Origin: a virus
DNA length: 23,079 nucleotides
Strand: one strand, 5' to 3'
Virus record (IMG/VR): IMGVR_UViG_3300033146_005561
Span: 1 to 23,079 of that record
The position numbers and the translations under genes are program-made. This document shows positions 1 through 7,838 of the stretch, piece after piece. Each line of letters opens with the position of its first letter. Positions within the stretch are counted from its first letter, which is position 1. The notes beneath the pieces were generated by a model. It saw only the letters and a program-made list of their open reading frames with translations. It was not told the DNA's origin and searched no databases.

Positions 1-504
1 CAATGAAACTTGATAATCAGAGGAGTCTACAATATTGGTATCGCCATCATAAGTATCAGATTGAATCAACAGTCTTGTATATGAGTCAATACCACCAACA
101 TAGAGCTTGATCTTGGTGTTTGCCGGGTCGAAGTCGATCTTGTTATTCTCAATAGCATGACCGAGAATATGAATGTATCCCTGGGTAGGTTTACTGCTGG
201 TAAATGAACCATCTGTTCCAAGATAAACTTTTGATCCTTTACTGAGACCTGTGAGACCGTCAATAACACCTTTGGTCATAATATCTGCTGTAGTTGTAGT
301 AGGCTTTGCGATGCAGTACCCGATAACATCACGAGTATCCGAGTTATCAACTACCTTATCAACTCCGTTAGAAATAGTTTCAGACTCCATAACAAGGTCA
401 CCAATAGCAAGACCAGCATCACAATTTCTTGTGATGCCGGCACCATCTACATTACTATCCTCATAATATCCATCGGTATTAACATAAAGAAATTTATTAA
501 CCAT
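1..504 (-). CDS. Fibre/adhesin protein, N-terminal part (cut by window edge)
   Basis: This reading frame starts at ATG 502-504 and stays open for 168 codons to base 1, so the C-terminus lies outside the window. An AGAGG ribosome-binding site sits about 9 bases upstream of the start. Residues 3-21 carry the N-terminal motif shared with four other proteins here (KFLYVNTDGYYED). Residues 22-139 are a copy of the beta-rich domain (CDAGLAIGDLV ... GLTGLSKGSKVYL ... ILGHAI) also found in the genes at 510, 2838 and 4304. After it comes SYTRLLIQSDTYDGDTNIVDSS, which resembles the opening of LamG/concanavalin-like domains in phage fibres; this is recognition from memory. Base composition is about 42% GC in sampled lines, against about 33% in the next gene, which suggests recent exchange. 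The inferred role is host-surface or glycan binding on the virion. Confidence 0.75.
   Translation of the reverse strand, partial: MVNKFLYVNTDGYYEDSNVDGAGITRNCDAGLAIGDLVMESETISNGVDKVVDNSDTRDVIGYCIAKPTTTTADIMTKGVIDGLTGLSKGSKVYLGTDGSFTSSKPTQGYIHILGHAIENNKIDFDPANTKIKLYVGGIDSYTRLLIQSDTYDGDTNIVDSSDYQVSL
386..405. repeat. 20-bp exact direct repeat (second copy 4141-4160)
   Basis: The bases at 386-405 and 4141-4160 (TCCATAACAAGGTCACCAAT) are identical, inside a longer region of high base-level similarity between two adhesin genes about 3.7 kb apart. This is a plausible substrate for recombination between them. Confidence 0.8.
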
Positions 505-509
505 TAAAA

Positions 510-1163
510 TTAACCTCTTTTAAGTTGATGCATAGCCGGTCTAAAATCAACTTTAGTTCCATCCGAACAATTTCCTAATATTTGAACATAACCTGTAGTA
601 GGTAATAAACTAGTTAATTGCCCTGTAGTACTAACATAAGTTTTCTTTCCAGCAGCAAAAGAAGATAAACCTGTTAAAGGTCCTACAAACATTATCTCAG
701 CTGTAGTAGTGGTAGGCTTACCTACACAAATTCCTATAACTAATCTACCATCTGTATTACTAGTAGCTTCTACAACAGCATTAGCAAATGCTGTAGATTC
801 CCATACTAAATCTCCTACAGCTAATCCTGAATCACAATCCCTTACATCTACTAAAGATTTAGATTTATCAATTATTACAGCACTACCTGTAAAAAGTTGC
901 CAATTATAACCATTATTTACAGGATCTACTTCTACTTGCTCATAACGGTCACCATTTAAATTATTTTTATAAAAAGAACCAAAAGGAGCTTTAGTAGTAC
1001 TTGCATTATCTTGAGAACCACTTGTCGGCGGCCCATCTTCTCTTAAAAGAATCTGCCTATTAGCAAATTCATGATTATTTTGATTACAATGATCTAACCA
1101 CTGTTGATCAGTAATAGTAAGAGGATGGACGTTATTATTATCTACTATAACTATTTTTCCCAT
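510..1163 (-). CDS. Fibre-associated protein with shared C-terminal beta domain
   Basis: A 217-residue protein. An ATG at 1170-1172 is also in frame, but the GGGAGG ribosome-binding site directly abuts it. The same site lies 9 bases before the ATG at 1161-1163, so the shorter start is preferred; it falls one base after the stop of the upstream gene. The N-terminal ~95 residues lack the FLFVNxDGYYEE motif of the neighbours and match nothing I recognise. From about residue 100 to the end the protein is a copy of the shared beta domain (DCDSGLAVGDLVWES ... KPTTTTAEIMF ... GLSSFAAGKKTYV ... GYVQILG), ending in the LKRG tail typical of these copies. It is probably a fibre tip or a component bound to the fibres. 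The fold and virion location are inferred. Confidence 0.75.
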   Translation of the reverse strand: MGKIVIVDNNNVHPLTITDQQWLDHCNQNNHEFANRQILLREDGPPTSGSQDNASTTKAPFGSFYKNNLNGDRYEQVEVDPVNNGYNWQLFTGSAVIIDKSKSLVDVRDCDSGLAVGDLVWESTAFANAVVEATSNTDGRLVIGICVGKPTTTTAEIMFVGPLTGLSSFAAGKKTYVSTTGQLTSLLPTTGYVQILGNCSDGTKVDFRPAMHQLKRG

Positions 1164-1164
1164 T

Positions 1165-2796
1165 TTACACATCCTCCCTTATTCTAATAAAACTATCACC
1201 AGTTGTATTAGACTCTCTTTCAGCCACATCATTCCAATATAAATAATTACCATGTGCATCATAATTACCACTACTATCTGTTATAGAAAAACCTCTCACA
1301 TGATCATTTAAATCAGAATAAAAAGTCATAGTAATTAAATCTTTATCAACTGCATGTAATTTAGATGTATCTGACACATAAGTACCTAAAGGCATTTTAA
1401 TTGCTTGGGGATCAAAATAAATATCTCTTTCAACAAAACCTCCAATAACATAAGTATCATCATTTGATCCAGAGGTATCTATAGTATTCTGTGTAAGTCC
1501 TGCTAAATTCTGAGCACTTAAACTTTGCCAGTTATAGGTACCATTAGTATCATTATCATCTATAGTTATTGTAGCATTAAAAACGCTGCCTGGAGTTGAG
1601 CCAGAAAAACTACCCAAGGAACCTTCCGGGGCTGATAACGTAGGAACAGCGCGTAACCATTGATTAGAATGAATAGTTACTGTATAATCTTTACCATTAG
1701 GATCATGTTGAAATCTAGCTGAATTTTCAGTAATCCAAACAGTAGGTAAAACATGAGCTATATAAACAGTAGTTGTAGCTGTTGTTTGAGCATTATTAGC
1801 AGTTCTAATTGCTATTGCCTTAACATTAGCATTACTTACATTATAATCCCCTGACTGACGAGTTACAGTTTTAGTAGATTCATCTAAATTAGGATCTGTA
1901 ATAGTAAGTTCATTTGTAGGAGAACTATAAGCAATTGTATTTAAATCAGAAGTAGTCATTGCTATAGTAGCAGTCTCAGTATTTTTTAAAGCATCAAATC
2001 CAGAACTATAAGTTATTGTCCCAAAAATAACTGTTGGATGTAAATCATTACATTTAATTAAATGCACACCATCAGTTGTACCACCAGTAGCATTAGTATC
2101 TCTATAGGCACCAAAAGTTCCAAAATCATTTTTAGCCCTTACACGGCCCGGCAAACTTTGAACTGAATTAGAAGTATTATCTACTGTTCCAGTAATAACT
2201 ACCTTATGATTAGCATCTGGAGTAATATTATTATGAATACTATATTTCATAGCCCCGAAATCTGCAACCTCTATAGATACAGGTGTAGGACTATTAGGAT
2301 CAAAAGTTACTTCTAAATCAAAAGTATCATTAGCCTTAACTTCTGTTTGAGAACCAGGATAACCATTTACAAATTCAACATTTGTAATAACTGGCCCTGC
2401 TCCTTGATATTGAAAAGGTACTTCTGCAATAGTTCCTTGATTATGCATAGCTACAATACCAGAGGTAGTAGCATCTACAGGAATTGTAGCAGAACCCACA
2501 AAACGTCTAGAATCAGAAGATATAGGTTGACCATTAGTTACAGTTACACCATTAATAACTACTGTACCATTCCAGTCATAAGCTATACCATCCCATTCCA
2601 CAGTTACTATTATTGTAGAATCATCGGATTTAATAAGTTCTGGTAATTGTTTCCCTATAACACCAGACTTATAATCCATTCTAACAATACCACTACCTCC
2701 AGGAGCAGCATCGGTGATAAAAATACCACCATCCATTCCTTCGGTATAATCACCGTTATCATCTACATACAAAAATCTTGCTTTATATGTTGTCAT
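1165..2796 (-). CDS. Large Ig-like repeat virion adhesin
   Basis: A 543-residue protein with a clear AAGGAG ribosome-binding site before ATG 2794-2796. Residues 4-23 carry a variant of the shared N-terminal motif (ARFLYVDDNGDYTEG). The rest is rich in Thr, Ser, Asn, Asp and Val, with a beta-sandwich-like pattern and recurring hydrophobic strands such as PVITNVEFVNGYPGSQTEV and HPTVIFGTITYSSG. This is the usual look of stacked Ig-like domains in phage surface proteins. No signal peptide, membrane segment or enzymatic motif is visible. It lies between two proteins with the shared beta domain but has no copy of it. The inferred role is a fibre shaft or an Ig-like surface adhesin; the exact number of Ig domains cannot be set by eye. 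Confidence 0.72.
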   Translation of the reverse strand: MTTYKARFLYVDDNGDYTEGMDGGIFITDAAPGGSGIVRMDYKSGVIGKQLPELIKSDDSTIIVTVEWDGIAYDWNGTVVINGVTVTNGQPISSDSRRFVGSATIPVDATTSGIVAMHNQGTIAEVPFQYQGAGPVITNVEFVNGYPGSQTEVKANDTFDLEVTFDPNSPTPVSIEVADFGAMKYSIHNNITPDANHKVVITGTVDNTSNSVQSLPGRVRAKNDFGTFGAYRDTNATGGTTDGVHLIKCNDLHPTVIFGTITYSSGFDALKNTETATIAMTTSDLNTIAYSSPTNELTITDPNLDESTKTVTRQSGDYNVSNANVKAIAIRTANNAQTTATTTVYIAHVLPTVWITENSARFQHDPNGKDYTVTIHSNQWLRAVPTLSAPEGSLGSFSGSTPGSVFNATITIDDNDTNGTYNWQSLSAQNLAGLTQNTIDTSGSNDDTYVIGGFVERDIYFDPQAIKMPLGTYVSDTSKLHAVDKDLITMTFYSDLNDHVRGFSITDSSGNYDAHGNYLYWNDVAERESNTTGDSFIRIREDV

Positions 2797-2837
2797 TAGT
2801 TTTTCTCCTTATTAAATAATATAAAAAACATTATTAT

Positions 2838-4259
2838 TTACTTTATAATAAAAGCTATTTTCTTTGCACCAGTTATAAGAAAACCATTATCCGAAATAGA
2901 TGCAGATAAACCTAAATCATAATTATCTACAGCATTACCTTCTATTGTCTGAACAATATTATATTGAGTATCATCATCTTTAGCTATGTACACAGCACCG
3001 ACATTAGAATTTGACCCTGTATCATAACCACTGTCTGTAATAATACAAATTTTATATCTTTCACTAATATCTACAGCATAACTAAACCTATCATTATTTA
3101 CAGAAGGTGCAACTATCTTATCATAAACAGACCAAGAAGAACCGTCATACTTACAAATAAATGCCTCATTTGTACCTAAAGAAGAAACAATAAAAGTATT
3201 ACCATCTAACATTATAGGTTCTTTTTGAACTGAATTAAAACTTGCTCCTGTTAAAGTAATAGTTTGTGATAAAACAAAAGATGACCCATTATAATCGTAC
3301 ACATTAACCTTATCATTACTATGCATAACAACAAGTCTATTACCATCAACACTAAATCCTTGCACACCAACTATAATATCCTGCACTACAGTAGAATTTA
3401 CATAATCATAGACTCGAACAACTATGTTATTTGAAACCCTATCATTATAAAACATGTAATTATTATTAACACCTACCCATCTACCTGTATTTGCATTACT
3501 ATCAGAACCACCCATTTCTTTAATTTTAACCCAAGTAGAACCATTAAACGAGTATAAATAAGTTCTCCCTTTACCACTATTATAACCATTAGCCCCTATA
3601 ATTAAATGGGAGCCATTACAAGCAATACCATTACCAAAACCATCATTATTAGTATCAGAAGGAATATTTATTTCTTGAATTTGAGTTACTGTGTCGGCCA
3701 CTTCATCATAAGTATAATAAAAAACACGACCTTCAAAATTCCAAGTTGTATCCGCCACAAAAATCATATTACCTATAGTATGTGAAGGATAACCTAAAGA
3801 ACTTCCTCCAGCATCGAATTGAGTCATTACCATAGGTGTTGCAAATAATTCTTTGAATATCTTAATTTTAGAATTTATAGGATCAAAATCTAATTTAGTT
3901 GTTTCTATAGCATAACCCAAAATATGTAAATAACCACTGCTTGGTTTTGTAGAAGAAAATTTCCCAGAATCGGAAAGATAGACTTTTTCACCTTTAGTAA
4001 GGCCGGAAAGCCCATCTATTTCCCCCGCCAGCAAAATTTCAGCCGTTGTTGTGGTAGGTTTTGCAATACAATAACCAATTACCGAACGAACATCTGAATT
4101 ATCTGTAACTTTATCCACGCCATTGGCAATAGTTTCAGATTCCATAACAAGGTCACCAATCGCAAGGCCGGAGTCACAAGATCTAACTACGCCTGAACCA
4201 TCGGTATAACCTTCCTCGTAGTAACCATCATTATTTGTAAAAATAAATTGTTTTAACAT
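2838..4259 (-). CDS. Adhesin: shared N-domain plus probable beta-propeller
   Basis: A 473-residue protein; the AAAGG ribosome-binding site follows directly after the hairpin at 4275-4305. Residues 3-21 hold the shared motif (KQFIFTNNDGYYEEG). Residues 22-135 are the shared beta domain and are very close to the partial protein at 1-504. From about 140 to the end the sequence has repeated blade-like units (for example GFGNGIACNGSHLIIGANGY, then a YLYSFNGSTWVKI segment, and later FICKYDGSSWSVYDKI), typical of FG-GAP or kelch-like beta-propellers. Base composition changes inside the gene: the first ~390 bases of coding sequence sample at about 42-50% GC, while the propeller part samples near 27%. 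It is probably a receptor-binding protein with a recombined head segment. Confidence 0.8.
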   Translation of the reverse strand: MLKQFIFTNNDGYYEEGYTDGSGVVRSCDSGLAIGDLVMESETIANGVDKVTDNSDVRSVIGYCIAKPTTTTAEILLAGEIDGLSGLTKGEKVYLSDSGKFSSTKPSSGYLHILGYAIETTKLDFDPINSKIKIFKELFATPMVMTQFDAGGSSLGYPSHTIGNMIFVADTTWNFEGRVFYYTYDEVADTVTQIQEINIPSDTNNDGFGNGIACNGSHLIIGANGYNSGKGRTYLYSFNGSTWVKIKEMGGSDSNANTGRWVGVNNNYMFYNDRVSNNIVVRVYDYVNSTVVQDIIVGVQGFSVDGNRLVVMHSNDKVNVYDYNGSSFVLSQTITLTGASFNSVQKEPIMLDGNTFIVSSLGTNEAFICKYDGSSWSVYDKIVAPSVNNDRFSYAVDISERYKICIITDSGYDTGSNSNVGAVYIAKDDDTQYNIVQTIEGNAVDNYDLGLSASISDNGFLITGAKKIAFIIK

Positions 4260-4274
4260 AAAGACACCTTTATA

Positions 4275-4305
4275 AATTTAAGGGGGCTATAAGCCCCCTT
4301 AAATT
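4275..4305 (-). terminator. Strong intergenic hairpin, possible terminator
   Basis: A perfect 13-bp stem (with AGGGGGC / GCCCCCT at the top) and a 5-base loop lie between the stop codon at 4304-4306, which the stem partly includes, and the start at 4259. The bases after the stem on the minus strand (TATAAAGG) form the next ribosome-binding site instead of a long U-tract. It may therefore work as an attenuator or as RNA stabilisation more than as a full terminator. Confidence 0.55.
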
Positions 4306-4714
4306 AAGCTCTCTTAACTTTAGTATTAACAGGATTAAAATCAATTTGATTGGTATCTATAGCATGACCTAATATTTTTACATAATTAGCTACAGCTAAA
4401 GTAGAAGTAAATGTTCCTGTAGAGGAAAGATATACTTTACCTGCTTTAGTTAAACCAGATAGACCTGTAATATTACCCTTAAATAATACTTCAGCTGTAG
4501 TAGAAGTAGGCTTACTTACTACCCAACCAATTACATCACGAGTTTCAGAATTAGAAGTTACCTTATCTACACCATTAGTAATTGTTGTAGATTCACATAC
4601 TAAATCGCCGGCAGCTAATGAAGCGTCACAATCTCTGATAACTACAATACCATCAACGTAACCTTCTTCATAATAGCCATCAGCATTAACAAAAAGAAAT
4701 TGTTTTGTTGCCAT
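4304..4714 (-). CDS. Minimal adhesin: shared motif plus shared beta domain only
   Basis: A 136-residue protein with an AAAGGAG ribosome-binding site before ATG 4712-4714. It consists only of the N-terminal motif (residues 4-22, KQFLFVNADGYYEEG) and one copy of the shared beta domain (residues 23-136, DCDASLAAGDLVCES ... SKPTSTTAEVLF ... GLSGLTKAGKVYL ... YVKILGHAI), ending VKRA. It thus defines the basic unit that neighbouring genes extend with other modules. GDLV...GLSGLTxGxxxYL...ILGxAI is a pattern I know from phage fibre and fibre-cap domains. It is flanked by hairpins on both sides, so its mRNA may be expressed or processed separately. It may be a small trimeric cap or decoration piece; no enzymatic residues are seen. 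Confidence 0.75.
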   Translation of the reverse strand: MATKQFLFVNADGYYEEGYVDGIVVIRDCDASLAAGDLVCESTTITNGVDKVTSNSETRDVIGWVVSKPTSTTAEVLFKGNITGLSGLTKAGKVYLSSTGTFTSTLAVANYVKILGHAIDTNQIDFNPVNTKVKRA

Positions 4715-4737
4715 TATTATTCTCCTTTATTTAAGAA

Positions 4738-4761
4738 AGGCGGGCTTTAAATAGCCCGCCT
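4738..4761 (-). terminator. GC-rich intergenic hairpin, possible terminator
   Basis: A perfect 9-bp stem (AGGCGGGCT / AGCCCGCCT) with a 6-base loop lies between the stop of the 453-residue fibre gene (4779) and the start of the next gene (4714). On the minus strand it is followed by TTTCTTAAAT, a weak U-rich tail, and then the next ribosome-binding site. A partial terminator is likely. Confidence 0.55.
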
Positions 4762-4778
4762 ATAATCATTAAAACCTA

Positions 4779-6140
4779 TTAGCTATTACGTTTAACAAAT
4801 TCTACATCAACATAAGCATCTGTAGCATTCTTAGCTGCTCCAATTCTCCATACATAAAACCCACTGAAAATAGGTAAAGAAGTTGCCCAAGTAGAACCAT
4901 CCCAATAATATTTTGTTCCAGCAGTAGCACCTGAAAGAATACCAGGAAGAACTGTATCATCTTTAAGAACTTCCACAGAATTACCAGTGGTAGCATTATC
5001 TTTAGCAATACCAATTGCATAAACTGCAGATGTACCAGGATGTGTCTCGACAGTATCATTAGCACTCATATATACTAAATCACCTTTAGAGATATTAGCT
5101 CCAGCAGTAAATGTATTAGTATCAATTGGTGTAGATGCCTGATTCCATAATTCAAGAAGAGCTCCCTCAACATTATTAGCTGTAAAATGGCCTGCTGCAT
5201 CTTCAATACCTACAAAAGAAGCGCCTTCACCAGTAGCTGTTGATGCGATATCAGAAGCCATAAAAGCTTTATCATCTGCACCATCAATAGTAAAAGTAGA
5301 AGCCCAATCAACACCTAACTCATCAGAATTTGTTCCAAAGAAACCTAAACCAGAATCGGTGTCTAATAGATCAATTTTAACAAGTAAGTTAGTATGATCT
5401 ACAATAATACCTTGATCACCAGTATAATCACGGGGTGAGGTAAAAATATCAAAAACTACAGGATCAGTACCGAAGTTAATAGAACCATCTGCATTAGAAC
5501 CATTACTGATTACAACAAATGAATGCTTAGCATAAGTATCACCATTCAACACTTCAGGAACAAAAGAACCACGATATGCTTCACCGTCCTGATCAAAGTC
5601 GTCCGCACGAGTTAAAAGACTTGTACTTGAAGACCATACATAAACACCATTTTCTTTATTATCAGTCTGCTTCCATACTAAAACTCTATCACCATCTTGA
5701 AGAGTATAGTTATCTAAAGAAGCAACTGTTTGAGTTAAGTCAATGTTTGCAATAGTAGCTACTTCACAGACACCATGTGGCCTTAAACCAGCGGCCATAA
5801 GATCTACATATGCTTTAGTAGCAGCATCCTGAGCATTTACAGGATCAGTTACATTAACGATAAGATGAGAACCAGCATCAATATTTCCAGTAAATGCTCT
5901 TGAACCATCTACTAAAATGTATTGTGGATGATCATCATCCCCCAAACCACTTAATTGCCCGTGATCAATGCCAGAAGCATCAATCATAGAAGAATCAATT
6001 GTTCCCGAGGCTGTAAGAACTATAGGCTTACCACCATCGGCTGCTCCAGTAGAAACGGAAATAAAATCCGCTATCTCATAAGCACCAGCTGACTCTTCAT
6101 AATCACCATCTGTGTTTACAAAAATAAATTTCTGTGACAT
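4779..6140 (-). CDS. Phage tail fibre protein
   Basis: A 453-residue protein with an AAGGAGA ribosome-binding site before ATG 6138-6140. It starts with the shared motif (residues 3-16, QKFIFVNTDGDYEE). Residues 59-74 (DHGQLSGLGDDDHPQY) and 99-113 (DPVNAQDAATKAYVD) are motifs I recognise from many phage tail-fibre shafts. A middle section of about residues 114-340 includes a GVYVWSSS region and a NNVEGALLELW segment, also fibre-like. The last ~110 residues (NISKGDLVYM ... SGATAGTKYYWDG ... YVDVEFVKRNS) are a divergent relative of the beta domain seen in the neighbours. It is the most standard fibre protein of the array and supports reading the whole region as adhesion functions. Confidence 0.85.
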   Translation of the reverse strand: MSQKFIFVNTDGDYEESAGAYEIADFISVSTGAADGGKPIVLTASGTIDSSMIDASGIDHGQLSGLGDDDHPQYILVDGSRAFTGNIDAGSHLIVNVTDPVNAQDAATKAYVDLMAAGLRPHGVCEVATIANIDLTQTVASLDNYTLQDGDRVLVWKQTDNKENGVYVWSSSTSLLTRADDFDQDGEAYRGSFVPEVLNGDTYAKHSFVVISNGSNADGSINFGTDPVVFDIFTSPRDYTGDQGIIVDHTNLLVKIDLLDTDSGLGFFGTNSDELGVDWASTFTIDGADDKAFMASDIASTATGEGASFVGIEDAAGHFTANNVEGALLELWNQASTPIDTNTFTAGANISKGDLVYMSANDTVETHPGTSAVYAIGIAKDNATTGNSVEVLKDDTVLPGILSGATAGTKYYWDGSTWATSLPIFSGFYVWRIGAAKNATDAYVDVEFVKRNS

Positions 6141-6164
6141 GTTTTTTCTCCTTAAAAAATTTTA

Positions 6165-6614
6165 TTAAGTAATAATTTCACCATTCTCAGGGTTATATCC
6201 AAATTTCTCCCCTACTTGGATACCATGAGCTTTTCCAATTTCCTCTAAATCTAACCTACTTTTGTATTTAAAATTATCATAATCCCTAACTTGATCCGCA
6301 CAAATTTTATCCAGTAGCATTAGTTCCCTTTCTACAGTTTCTATTCTACTTTCATATAATTCTTTACGTAATTGTAAAACCATCCTTTTTAATTCTGAAA
6401 TTTCCTTAATTCTTTTATACACTTCATGCTTTTCAGCATTTATTGTTATTCTACTTAACTCAAGGTCAGTTAAATAATCTTTCTCTAAAATTTCAACATC
6501 TAAAGCTGCTTCTTCCTCTACAGGCTTACTTTTGCGAGGTCGACCCCTTCTTACAGGCTTTTTTGATGTTTCTACTTTTTTTCCATCTTTTTCATTTTTT
6601 TTAACTCTAGGCAT
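6165..6614 (-). CDS. AT-hook-like, coiled-coil protein of unknown role
   Basis: A 149-residue protein with an AAAGGGGG ribosome-binding site before ATG 6612-6614. The first ~35 residues are strongly basic and include RRGRPRKSK (22-30), which looks like an AT-hook. Residues about 52-105 form a charged heptad-like helix predicted to be a coiled coil. The C-terminus ends FGYNPENGEIIT, a tail style seen in several small phage proteins. It lies between two fibre-type genes, which is odd for a nucleic-acid-binding protein. It could be a fibre-assembly chaperone, a virion protein touching DNA, or unrelated. I do not recognise a named family. Confidence 0.65.
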   Translation of the reverse strand: MPRVKKNEKDGKKVETSKKPVRRGRPRKSKPVEEEAALDVEILEKDYLTDLELSRITINAEKHEVYKRIKEISELKRMVLQLRKELYESRIETVERELMLLDKICADQVRDYDNFKYKSRLDLEEIGKAHGIQVGEKFGYNPENGEIIT

Positions 6615-6625
6615 AAAAACCCCCT

Positions 6626-7213
6626 TTATAATCTTTTAACTCTTCTAAGCTCAGGTTGAAAATTAAACCTATTACTAGTAATAGCATGACCTAAAACCTG
6701 TATGTAATTAGTATCTGGAACTTCAGTAGTTAAAGTGCCACTAACTGAAATAAAAACTTTCCTACCTTCTTGTAAAGTTTCATTAATATCAAAAGTGCCA
6801 GCAAAAGTTACTTGAACTTCACTATTAGATATTATTTTAGTAACAACTCCTATAATAGGATTTAAACTATTATTATCAACCACACTTTTAACTTTTTTAT
6901 CATAACCTACCTGATATACTAAATCATATAAAGATATAACAGTATCATAATTATATATTTCTGAAAAATAAGTAAGGCTATCATAAACAGGCATCCAATA
7001 ACGAACACCAGAGACTGTAGAATGTAATATCTCGCCATCTGTAGTAGGTAATCCTAAATAAGATTCTTTTTCTTTTAAATAAGCCTGAATAGGCTCAGAA
7101 TCAGCTACACCACTTATAGTTGTATTATGAGTAACCCCATGCTGATTTAAAACAAAAACTTCAGAACCAGTTAAAGGTAAATTCGCTGGGCTATATTCAG
7201 ATATACGTGCCAT
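6626..7213 (-). CDS. Small tail-fibre-like structural protein
   Basis: A 195-residue protein starting at ATG 7211-7213, with only a weak GGAT ribosome-binding sequence. Its N-terminus (RISEYSPANLPLTGSEVF, then GVTHNTTISGVA) follows the RIS-LxxAxxLTGxE...QxGVTxxTTxxxIA pattern common at the start of phage fibre and appendage proteins. The C-terminal ~105 residues (YDLVYQVGYDKK ... PIIGVVTKI ... GRKVFISVSGTLT ... YIQVLGHAI ... RRVKRL) are a divergent copy of the beta domain in the genes at 510-4714, including the VKR ending. It therefore joins a classic fibre N-terminus to the shared C-domain and lacks the FLFVNxDGYYEE motif. Confidence 0.75.
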   Translation of the reverse strand: MARISEYSPANLPLTGSEVFVLNQHGVTHNTTISGVADSEPIQAYLKEKESYLGLPTTDGEILHSTVSGVRYWMPVYDSLTYFSEIYNYDTVISLYDLVYQVGYDKKVKSVVDNNSLNPIIGVVTKIISNSEVQVTFAGTFDINETLQEGRKVFISVSGTLTTEVPDTNYIQVLGHAITSNRFNFQPELRRVKRL

Positions 7214-7233
7214 CTAGTTATCCAATTTTATTA

Positions 7234-7809
7234 TCAACTTTCATCTAATAAATATTCCCCAGCCTCATCTAATATTTTTTCCCATGTTTCATCTAATATA
7301 CAATTATAACAAAAGGCTAATAATCTTCTACGTTCATAAACTTTAACTTCTGCTGGTATATTATATTTATTAAACAAGTCAAATATAGCAGTTTCAGTGG
7401 TGTTATCTTCATCAAAGAAGAACATTTTATTATTAGAAATTTTCCAAGCACCACTTTCAATAGCTTTTATAAAATTTATATTATCTATAAGTTCTAAAGC
7501 TTTTTGGTGTTGCCAAATCTGTTCTGCTACAGAAAATTCTTCTACTTTAATTTCTGCTACAACCGGTGCATAGCCTGAACAAGTTACATAGCAATAATAA
7601 TCTCCAGGTGTATCTATAGAAAGGGTGGTCACATAAACACCACTAGCTACCGTGGATTCTAATAGTTGACCAATTTTGGGAGGATTTAAAGAAGCATCAT
7701 CTAAAGTTCTTACATCATAATAAACTAATTCTCCACTTACAGAATTATTATGCTCATCTAATATTGTAGAAGTTATTGGAAAGACTTCTGAAGCTACAAT
7801 TCTTATCAC
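7234..7809 (-). CDS. Ig-like structural protein, paralogue 2 of tandem pair
   Basis: A 191-residue protein starting at GTG 7807-7809, supported by AGAGG about 9 bases upstream. It aligns without gaps over residues 1-160 to the gene at 7839-8330: both begin MIR-V-SEVFP, share ESTV-SGVY and CYVTCSGY, then FIK--E-G-WKI (111-124) and EDNTT with a VYER ending. The N-terminal half looks like an Ig/CnaB-type beta-sandwich. The C-terminal half is a domain I recall from phage structural proteins. This copy carries an additional ~30-residue acidic tail (about 161-191). The inferred role is a virion surface or appendage component. Confidence 0.75.
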   Translation of the reverse strand: MIRIVASEVFPITSTILDEHNNSVSGELVYYDVRTLDDASLNPPKIGQLLESTVASGVYVTTLSIDTPGDYYCYVTCSGYAPVVAEIKVEEFSVAEQIWQHQKALELIDNINFIKAIESGAWKISNNKMFFFDEDNTTETAIFDLFNKYNIPAEVKVYERRRLLAFCYNCILDETWEKILDEAGEYLLDES

Positions 7810-7838
7810 TTAATCTACCTCTACAATATAATAATTAA

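Noticed and set aside
2347-2646. 99-residue plus-strand frame opposite the Ig-like adhesin
   Set aside because: It is antisense to a well-supported gene with a good ribosome-binding site, and its product has repetitive low-complexity Ser/Tyr/Ile content typical of shadow frames.
4802-5065. 87-residue minus-strand frame rich in Leu, Met and Ile that looks like a membrane protein
   Set aside because: It lies wholly inside the tail-fibre gene in another frame; its hydrophobicity is a by-product of the host gene's codon pattern, and there is no independent evidence for translation.
1-7213. Diversity-generating retroelement behind the adhesin variation
   Set aside because: No reverse transcriptase, template repeat or adenine-directed variable repeat is visible; the similarity between genes looks like duplication and recombination.
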